Assembly (NCBI GenBank): GCA_018332375.1 | Contig: BOPV01000001.1 | Coordinates: 2,046,001 to 2,110,000, forward strand | Source: Roseiterribacter gracilis | GTDB taxonomy: Bacteria; Pseudomonadota; Alphaproteobacteria; BOG-932; Roseiterribacteraceae | Length of the DNA: 64,000 nt | Direction: 5' to 3' | Shown here: piece after piece, positions 58,331 to 64,000 of the stretch | Layout: every line of letters starts with the position of its first letter | Position numbering within the stretch: the stretch's first letter is position 1 | Notes under the pieces: generated by a model | Database searches by the model: none | Told to the model about the DNA's origin: nothing | What the model saw: only the letters and a program-made list of their open reading frames with translations | Made by a program: the position numbers and the translations under genes

Positions 58331-58384
58331 TCGTCTTCTCCCAGTGAACCCGACTGATGCGTCGGTCGAACTGGTTACGACGGG

Positions 58385-58391
58385 TGGATGC
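58385..58391 (-). promoter_or_regulatory. Possible ECF -35 element before the fasciclin gene
   Basis: GCATCCA on the minus strand, 55 bases before the fasciclin ATG and between the anti-sigma stop and the fasciclin gene. The same heptamer occurs 52 bases before the sigma-factor ATG. SigK of Mycobacterium tuberculosis is known to use a CCATCC -35 element. No shared -10 is obvious. Confidence 0.3.
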
Positions 58392-58402
58392 GTTTAGATG
58401 CG

Positions 58403-59068
58403 TCAGACCGGTTGCAAGGTTGCGCGGAAGATCGGCGCACCTGTCGGCTTGCCGTTCGGCGCACCGCCTGCCGGTTCGCGCGTGATCAGCAATTCCGCAC
58501 CGACGACCGCATCGTCGGCTTGCAGACGCACGATCTCGCCTGGCGTTGCCGAGACGAGTCCCAGCGAACGCACGCCGTCGCTGCCGGCGCGGCGCAACCA
58601 CAATTCGTACACGCGCCCGTCGCCCGCATCGCCCGGCGCCAGCGCTTCGACGCGCAGCGCGCCGTGCCCATCCGCCTGCACGACCCAGCCTGCAGCACCC
58701 GCCGACGGATGCAGCACCGCAATCGCTACCGGCGCGTCGGGCCGGTCGCGCAGCGCCAACACGCCCGCAAGCACGAAGCACAGGAACGCCAGACCGGCCG
58801 CCAGCGCGCGCCATGGCGGCGCTTGTTTGACCGGTTTGGAGTCGCCGTCGAGCGTTGCGTTCAGCCGCGCCAGCACGCGCGTCGGCGGCGGCACCGGTGT
58901 GGCTGCGCGTTCGAGCGGTGCCAGACGACGGTTCCAGGCGTCGACTTCGGCCCGCACATGCGGATCCTCGTCGAGCAGGCGCGCAAACCGCCGCCGCGCC
59001 GGACCGCGCAACGTGCCCAGCACATATTCGCCCGCGAGGCGCTCGATCGCAGCACGGCTGGGCGTCAT
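58403..59068 (-). CDS. Anti-sigma factor, RskA-like
   Basis: A 221-residue membrane protein. The N-terminal cytoplasmic zinc-less anti-sigma domain has AAIERLAGEYVLGTLRGPARRRF and DAWNRRLAPLE, typical of RskA-like proteins; one membrane helix lies near residues 90-110 (LAAGLAFLCFVLAGVLAL); and the periplasmic domain has the YELWLRRAGSDGVRSLGLV region of RskA. ATG 59068 overlaps the sigma-factor gene by four bases. It should hold the sigma factor inactive until cleaved or displaced by a signal. Confidence 0.9.
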   Translation of the reverse strand: MTPSRAAIERLAGEYVLGTLRGPARRRFARLLDEDPHVRAEVDAWNRRLAPLERAATPVPPPTRVLARLNATLDGDSKPVKQAPPWRALAAGLAFLCFVLAGVLALRDRPDAPVAIAVLHPSAGAAGWVVQADGHGALRVEALAPGDAGDGRVYELWLRRAGSDGVRSLGLVSATPGEIVRLQADDAVVGAELLITREPAGGAPNGKPTGAPIFRATLQPV

Positions 59069-59646
59069 GGTTCGAGACACGCGCGCAAGGCGATCAGCGC
59101 ACGGCGGATCGTGCTTTTGATCGTGCCCAACGGTTGTTCGGCGACCGTCGCGACTTCGGCGTGCGACAGACCTTCGAAGAAAGCGCGCTGCACCATCGCG
59201 CGCGCAGTCGGGCTGAGCTGTTCGAGACAGGCGCGCAAGGCGGCGACGTCCTGCTGCGTCACCAGCGCCATGTCGGGCGCCGGCACCGCGTCGAACCATT
59301 GTTCGGGATCGCCGGCCTCTTCGATCGGCGCGTCGCGCCGCCGCGATTTGATGATGTCGAGCGCGCGGTTGCGCGCGATCGCCGCGATCCAGCCAGGCGC
59401 CGAGCCGCGCGTCGGATCGAACTGTCCCGCTTTGCGCCACACGGCGAGATAGACGTCGTGCAGCGCGTCCTCGGCCAGCGCACGATCGCGCAGCAGACGC
59501 AGCATCCGGCCGAAGGTCGCGGGCGCCGTCGCTTCGTACAGGCGCTGCAGCGCCGCCCGGTCGCCGCGCGCACAAGCGGCCAGCAGGTCCGCCAGGCCTT
59601 CGTCGCCCGTATCGTCGGACGCAACCAGGCGCAATGTTGCCGGCAT
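59065..59646 (-). CDS. ECF RNA polymerase sigma factor, SigK-like
   Basis: A 193-residue sigma-70 family protein. Region 2 spans LLRDRALAEDALHDVYLAVWRKAGQFDP and SAPGWIAAIARNRALDIIKSRRR; region 4.2 is MVQRAFFEGLSHAEVATVAEQPLGTIKSTIRRAL. ATG 59646 gives a normal N terminus; the frame is open to 59706. The sigma/RskA-like/fasciclin order indicates the SigK-type group of ECF factors. Confidence 0.93.
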   Translation of the reverse strand: MPATLRLVASDDTGDEGLADLLAACARGDRAALQRLYEATAPATFGRMLRLLRDRALAEDALHDVYLAVWRKAGQFDPTRGSAPGWIAAIARNRALDIIKSRRRDAPIEEAGDPEQWFDAVPAPDMALVTQQDVAALRACLEQLSPTARAMVQRAFFEGLSHAEVATVAEQPLGTIKSTIRRALIALRACLEP

Positions 59647-59697
59647 ACGCTTGAACTCCCGCAAAGCCTCTTCCGGTCTACGCCAGGGTGCAGCGCC

Positions 59698-59704
59698 TGG
59701 ATGC
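59698..59704 (-). promoter_or_regulatory. Possible ECF -35 element before the sigma gene
   Basis: GCATCCA on the minus strand, 52 bases before the sigma-factor ATG at 59646, at almost the same distance as its match before the fasciclin gene. Autoregulation is usual for ECF operons. Confidence 0.3.
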
Positions 59705-59794
59705 ATGCAAAATTCCGGCGCCTTGAAGCGCCCTCACCCAGCAGCGAACGCGCCACACTGGCGTCCGTTGAACCGCCGCCGCTACAACGCCCCC

Positions 59795-60742
59795 ATGACC
59801 ACCGACCTCCCCAGCCGCGCCGCAATCGAAGCCGCCTACGAACGTATCCGGCCGCATATCCGTTCGACGCCGATCCTGGAAATCCCGGGCAAGGTGCTGG
59901 GCGTTGCGCCGACCATCGTGCTCAAGCTCGAACACACGCAGATCGCGGGCTCGTTCAAAGCGCGCGGTGCGTTCAACGCACTGCTGGCATCGCCGCCGCC
60001 GCCAGCCGGGATCGCCGCTGCGTCGGGCGGCAATCACGGCATCGCGGCCGCGACGGCCGCCGCCTCGCTTGGCATGCGTGCCGAGATTTTCGTGCCGTCG
60101 ATCTCGGCCCCGGCCAAACAAGCCAAGCTGCGCGCGACCGGCGCCACCTTGCATGTCGGCGGGCGCGATTTCGCCGAAGCGCGCGAAGCATGCGACGCGC
60201 ACGCAGCCACGACCGGCGCGCGCATCGTGCATGCCTATGACGATCCCGACGTCGTCGCCGGACAAGGCACCTTGGCGCTGGAATTCGAACAGCAGGCCGG
60301 CCCGCTCGACGCGTTGCTGATCGCCATCGGCGGCGGCGGCCTGATCGGCGGCGTTGCGTCGTGGCATCGCGGCGCGACCTCGGTCTTCGGCGTCGAAAGC
60401 GAAGGCACCGGTTCGATGCGCGCGTCGCTGGATGCGGGCAAGATCGTCGACTTCGCGGTCTCCGGACTCGCCGCCGATGCGCTGGGCGCGCGGCGCGTCG
60501 GTTCGATCGGATTCGCCGCCGTACAGACCCATGTGCGCGAGGTCGTGCTTGTGTCGGACGATGCGTTGCGCGACGCGCAACTGCGGTTGTGGGATGCGTT
60601 GCGGCTTGCGGTCGAACCGTCGGGTGCAGCGGGCCTGGCTGCACTCCTCACCGGCAAAGTTGCGTTTCCCGCCAGCGCGCGCATCGGCTTGGTTCTATGC
60701 GGCGGCAATCTCGATCCGGCGACACTGGCGGCTGAAAAATAG
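59795..60742 (+). CDS. PLP-dependent threonine/serine dehydratase-like enzyme
   Basis: A 315-residue fold-type II PLP enzyme. The Schiff-base Lys is in IAGSFKARGAFN (Lys about residue 53), ASGGNHGIAAA binds the substrate, IGGGGLIGG binds the phosphate, and VEPSGAAGLAAL is a late family motif. Similar proteins deaminate threonine or serine, or are racemases. No regulatory ACT domain is attached, as in catabolic forms. ATG 59795 is chosen; the open frame to 59651 is not family-like. Confidence 0.88.
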   Translation: MTTDLPSRAAIEAAYERIRPHIRSTPILEIPGKVLGVAPTIVLKLEHTQIAGSFKARGAFNALLASPPPPAGIAAASGGNHGIAAATAAASLGMRAEIFVPSISAPAKQAKLRATGATLHVGGRDFAEAREACDAHAATTGARIVHAYDDPDVVAGQGTLALEFEQQAGPLDALLIAIGGGGLIGGVASWHRGATSVFGVESEGTGSMRASLDAGKIVDFAVSGLAADALGARRVGSIGFAAVQTHVREVVLVSDDALRDAQLRLWDALRLAVEPSGAAGLAALLTGKVAFPASARIGLVLCGGNLDPATLAAEK

Positions 60743-60806
60743 ACTCTGCCGAACGCGCCCGCGCTGCTATGCCCCGCAACAACAATTACCTGCAGGGCCA
60801 AACAAC

Positions 60807-61802
60807 ATGCGTCGGGTTCTTTTTGCACTGGTCGCGTCGATCCTTGCCACGTCCGCGCAAGCTGCAGCGGATGCGCCGTGGAAGATCGTGGGCCATATCG
60901 CCCTTCCCGACGGTGGTTGGGATTATGTCAGCTACGATCCCGACACGAAGCGCATCTATCTCGCGCGGCCTGACGGCGTGCTTGCGGTCGACATTGCCAC
61001 GCGCGCAGTCACGCCGCGCCTGACCGAAGGCAGCCGCATGCACGGCGTGGCACCCGTACCCGGCACCGGCATCGCGGTCGCGACCAATGGCGGCGACGAC
61101 ACGGCGTTGGTGTTCGAAACCGCAACCGGGAAAAAACTGGCGCAGATTCCGACCGGCAAAAAACCCGACGCGGTTCTCTACGATCCCGCCACCAAGTTGG
61201 TTGCCGTGATGAACAACGGCAACGGCGAGATCACGCTGATCGATCCGCAGCAGAAAATCAGCGCCGGCACGATCGCGGTTGGCGGTGCGCTGGAATTCGC
61301 TGCGCTCGACGATGCCGGCAAGCTGTGGGTCAATGTCGAAGACAAGGCCGAGCTGGTTGCGGTTGACCTCAAGACCAAACGCGTTCTCTCGACGACCAAA
61401 CTTCCCAATTGCGAAGAACCGACCGGCCTTGCCTTCGCTGCCGCCGAACACCGGCTGGTGTCGGTGTGCAAGAACGGACGCGCCGTCGTCACCGACAGCA
61501 GGACGGGCAAGGTGCGCGCCGACATCGCGATCGGCAAACGGCCCGACGCGGCGATCTACGATGCGAAACGCCATGAAGTGCTGGTGCCGTGCGGCGAAGG
61601 CGTATTGTCGGTGATCTCATTTGCCGACCCCGAACGGCCGCGCACGATCGCAACCGTGCCGACGCAACAAGGTGCACGCACCGGCACCTTGGCCGACGAC
61701 GGTCGCCTCTATCTGCCGACTGCGAAATTCACGCCCGATCCAGCCGGCGGCCGGCCCAAACCCGTGCCCGGCAGCACCGAATTGCTGGTGCTGGCGCGCT
61801 GA
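60807..61802 (+). CDS. Secreted YncE/YVTN-type beta-propeller protein
   Basis: A 331-residue protein with a signal peptide (about 20 residues, ending AQAAAD). The mature part has repeats of the type YDPDTKRIYLARPDGVLAVD and YDPATKLVAVMNNGNGEITLID, the YVTN beta-propeller pattern of YncE-like proteins. The function is unknown; such proteins bind ligands or DNA in the periplasm. ATG 60807 starts directly at the signal peptide; a long open frame upstream to 60354 is a shadow of the dehydratase gene. Confidence 0.88.
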   Translation: MRRVLFALVASILATSAQAAADAPWKIVGHIALPDGGWDYVSYDPDTKRIYLARPDGVLAVDIATRAVTPRLTEGSRMHGVAPVPGTGIAVATNGGDDTALVFETATGKKLAQIPTGKKPDAVLYDPATKLVAVMNNGNGEITLIDPQQKISAGTIAVGGALEFAALDDAGKLWVNVEDKAELVAVDLKTKRVLSTTKLPNCEEPTGLAFAAAEHRLVSVCKNGRAVVTDSRTGKVRADIAIGKRPDAAIYDAKRHEVLVPCGEGVLSVISFADPERPRTIATVPTQQGARTGTLADDGRLYLPTAKFTPDPAGGRPKPVPGSTELLVLAR

Positions 61803-61838
61803 ACTATCGTCTTGGGCCAGTCTGACCCGGGGTGACGC

Positions 61839-62609
61839 GTGAAATTCTATCTGCTGCTCGCTTGTTCGTTGCTCTCGGCATCTGCTGTCGCGCAACAGAT
61901 CGAAACCCCGCCGCCGCCCAAAGACGAACCCAAAGCCGTCGGCTATCTGCCGGTCGGCACGCTCAACTTCACCGACATCTTGAAAGGTCCGCCCGCACTC
62001 GGCTCGGCGGAAGAAGCGGCCGACTTTGCCACCGTCGCTGAAGCGCAACGCACTGTGTCGCCGGAACGCTGGGCGAGCGCCGAGCTGGACGACAAGATGT
62101 TGCTCGTGCGTTTCAGCGACACGCTGGGCGTGCCGCTCAATCGCGCGACTTTGCCGCGTACGGTGAAGCTGCTGAACCGCGCGTTGCGCGATGCCTACAA
62201 CGTGTCGAGCGCGGGCAAGAGCGAGTTCAAACGCGCCCGCCCGTTCCAGCGCGTGCAGGTCGCACGCCTGTGCGGCCACGATCCCGCGCTGCCACCCGAA
62301 CCAGTGCCGAAGACGCTGACCTCGTACCCGTCAGGTCACACGACCTATGGTTGGACGACCGCCTTGGTGTTGAGCGACATCGTGCCCGAGAAAACCCCGG
62401 CGCTGTTTCTGCGCGCCCGTGACTATGGCGAAAGTCGCTATATCTGCGGTTGGCATTTCCCCAGCGACGTCGAAGGGGGCAAGCGCATTGCAACCGCCAC
62501 CGTCGCGCGGCTGGAACAAGACCCGACCTTCAAGCGCGACCTCGCCTGCGCAACCGCGGAATATCGCAACGTCACGCGCGGCGAGAAGATGCCGAAGTCC
62601 TGTCAGTGA
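61839..62609 (+). CDS. PAP2-family (class A non-specific) acid phosphatase
   Basis: A 256-residue periplasmic phosphatase with a signal peptide (about 18 residues). The three PAP2 motifs are present: K-x6-RP in KSEFKRARPF, PSGHTT, and SR-x5-H-x3-D in SRYICGWHFPSD. It releases phosphate from diverse monoesters. The start is GTG 61839; an earlier GTG at 61832 is out of frame. It overlaps the convergent ABC1 gene by 7 bases. Confidence 0.9.
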   Translation: MKFYLLLACSLLSASAVAQQIETPPPPKDEPKAVGYLPVGTLNFTDILKGPPALGSAEEAADFATVAEAQRTVSPERWASAELDDKMLLVRFSDTLGVPLNRATLPRTVKLLNRALRDAYNVSSAGKSEFKRARPFQRVQVARLCGHDPALPPEPVPKTLTSYPSGHTTYGWTTALVLSDIVPEKTPALFLRARDYGESRYICGWHFPSDVEGGKRIATATVARLEQDPTFKRDLACATAEYRNVTRGEKMPKSCQ

Positions 62610-63943
62610 GGAACGTCGTGCTGTGCGAGTAGGGTGCGCTGGCGTTGTTCCAGCGCGGCTGCGTCGAACCCGTCGATCAGCTCGTGATAGAGCTTGTGCC
62701 AGTTCAGCTCGGCACCGAGACGGATAAACACCGAGCCTAGGCCCAGCGCGGCGCGATCCATCAGCAGGAATTCGCGCGGCACTTTGATGCCGCCAAGTTC
62801 GCGCAGTTTCTTGTGCACGGTCATCGCGGTTTCGCGCCCATAGACGGCGCCTTCGGCAACGCCGATCTTGCGCACGCGATCGTCGAGCAGCGGCTCGTAA
62901 AGGAACCGCGCCCAGACATTCAACGTCGCCAGCAACTCGCCTTTGACCTCGCCAAAGCCCCAAGCGCGATAGGCGTCGGCCGCCAGCGCGTCGTCGTTAG
63001 TTTCGATGGCGCGCTGCAGATCGATCACCGCCTGCACGAAGCGCGGCGGGAAGACACGGATCATGCCGAAATCCAGCAGATCCACGTCACCATTGCCGCG
63101 CGCCTGGTAGTTTCCCAGATGCGGATCGCCATGGATCACGCCGTAGCGATAGAACGGCACGTACCAGGCGCGGAACAGATTGCGCGCAACCGTGTCGCGC
63201 AGCTCGGGATGCGCGGCGACGAAATCGAGAACCTTCTCGCCGTCGAGCCAGTTCATCGTCAGCAGACGGCGCGTCGAAAGCTCGGCGACCGGTTCGGGAA
63301 TGCGAATGGTTGGCTCGTCGGCCAAAATCGCGCGGTAGAGGCGCATATTGTTGGCTTCGCGCTCGTAGTCGAGTTCTTCGCGCAGCCGTTCGGCCAGTTC
63401 GGCGTGAATGCCGCCGGTCGACACGGCTTTGTCATAGCGCTCGAAAATACCGAGTACGATTTTGAGCTGGTTGAGATCGCTTTCGACCGCGCTCGCCATG
63501 TCGGGATATTGCAGCTTGCAGGCCAGCGCGCGCCCGTCGAGCGCGGTTGCGCGATGGACTTGGCCCAGCGACGCGGCAGCGGCGGCGGTTTGTTCGAACG
63601 ACGCGAAACGTTGCTTCCAGTCGGGACCCAGCTCGCTTGCCATGCGCCGCTTTACGAACAGCCAGCCCATCGGCGGCGCGTTCGATTGGAGCTGCGAAAG
63701 CTCGGCGACATATTCGTCAGGGATCGCTTCGGGCACGGTGGCAAGGAACTGCGCCACCTTCATCAGCGGGCCTTTGAGATTGCCCAGCGCCTGGCGCAAT
63801 GCGCGTGCGTGTTCTTCCTGGTCGAATTCGATGCCCAGAAACCGCTTGCCGGCCAAGCGCGCGCCCAACCCCGCCATCGCGGTCGAAGTCCGCACGGTGC
63901 GGGAGAGGCGGCCGGTAAACGAGCTGTCGTCGCTGTCACTCAT
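62603..63943 (-). CDS. ABC1/UbiB/AarF-family protein kinase-like
   Basis: A 446-residue member of the ABC1 (ADCK/UbiB) family, atypical kinases linked to ubiquinone biosynthesis. Conserved motifs: an N-terminal motif KVAQ (residues 62-65) in place of the usual K-x-G-Q, AAAASLGQVHRA (Ala-rich loop), LACKLQYP with the Lys, VIHGDPHLGNYQ and LLDFGMIR. It lacks the C-terminal membrane helices of true UbiB. ATG 63943 is preferred over 63961. It is convergent with the PAP2 gene. Confidence 0.88.
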   Translation of the reverse strand: MSDSDDSSFTGRLSRTVRTSTAMAGLGARLAGKRFLGIEFDQEEHARALRQALGNLKGPLMKVAQFLATVPEAIPDEYVAELSQLQSNAPPMGWLFVKRRMASELGPDWKQRFASFEQTAAAAASLGQVHRATALDGRALACKLQYPDMASAVESDLNQLKIVLGIFERYDKAVSTGGIHAELAERLREELDYEREANNMRLYRAILADEPTIRIPEPVAELSTRRLLTMNWLDGEKVLDFVAAHPELRDTVARNLFRAWYVPFYRYGVIHGDPHLGNYQARGNGDVDLLDFGMIRVFPPRFVQAVIDLQRAIETNDDALAADAYRAWGFGEVKGELLATLNVWARFLYEPLLDDRVRKIGVAEGAVYGRETAMTVHKKLRELGGIKVPREFLLMDRAALGLGSVFIRLGAELNWHKLYHELIDGFDAAALEQRQRTLLAQHDVPH

Positions 63944-64000
63944 GACTGCAGGACCTAGCACGGCCGGGCGTTTGCGGTAGGGGAGTTCTTGACGCGCCCA

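Noticed and set aside
57497..58357. 286-codon plus-strand frame opposite the fasciclin gene
   Set aside because: Antisense to a clear fasciclin gene with signal peptide and SD; composition is Arg/His-rich shadow sequence.

Overview
The window is GC-rich, gene-dense chromosomal DNA from an alphaproteobacterium. Evidence for this: the gene order rnpB - complete dcw cluster - lpxC - bamD - recN - ligA; a Gram-negative envelope gene set (LpxC, BamD); a MurE with the DNPR motif of diaminopimelate-adding enzymes; an FtsZ with a long acidic/proline-rich linker ending in a [13 protein letters not shown] tail; a transhydrogenase split into PntAA/PntAB/PntB; and a PAS_5-type protein. The genus cannot be named from the sequence. 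No tRNA, rRNA, CRISPR array, prophage or full insertion sequence was seen.

Layout. 1-2222: end of a DnaJ-domain gene, an EamA exporter, an AmpD/AmiD-type amidase and RNase P RNA. 2284-21507: the division and cell wall (dcw) cluster mraZ-rsmH-ftsL-ftsI-murE-murF-mraY-murD-ftsW-murG-murC-murB-ddl-ftsQ-ftsA-ftsZ. Nearly every junction overlaps or is a few bases apart, four MraZ boxes lie upstream, and a strong terminator follows ftsZ. 21660-28748: lpxC, bamD, recN, ligA, a glyoxalase-like gene and a GST. 28767-35780: a divergent catabolic island with a GntR regulator and Ldh2-type dehydrogenase on one side, and an ABC binding protein and permease with tricarballylate oxidation genes tcuA/tcuB on the other, around a GntR-like operator. 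35822-39290: chemoreceptor, metaxin-like GST, DUF6265 protein. 39411-42176: DsbD/ScsB-like thiol transporter and a secreted redoxin. 42233-43509: a 1.3-kb unit in which two related, inverted palindromic elements enclose a divergent pair of small genes, one an XRE regulator with a perfect operator-like palindrome at its start codon. 43524-49199: small accessory genes (secreted hydrolase, TetA-like MFS, two YjbR paralogues, AraC regulator, DUF1761). 49451-52474: pntAA-pntAB-pntB. 52596-53853: ArsR-SRPBCC-cytochrome b561. 53888-56896: paaK, a secreted ClpP-fold protein, a nitroreductase. 56917-59646: PAS_5 protein, then fasciclin protein, anti-sigma and ECF sigma factor. 59795-63943: PLP-dependent dehydratase, beta-propeller, PAP2 phosphatase and ABC1/UbiB-family protein.

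How the genes work together. The dcw block makes UDP-muramyl pentapeptide and lipid II and assembles the divisome. The 28.8-35.8 kb island looks like uptake and oxidation of a tricarballylate-like carboxylate, with an ABC importer in place of the usual TcuC carrier and no ATPase gene in the window. The sigma/anti-sigma/fasciclin set repeats the architecture of mycobacterial SigK/RskA/MPT83. At least four families of short palindromic repeats lie between genes, and some abut start codons.
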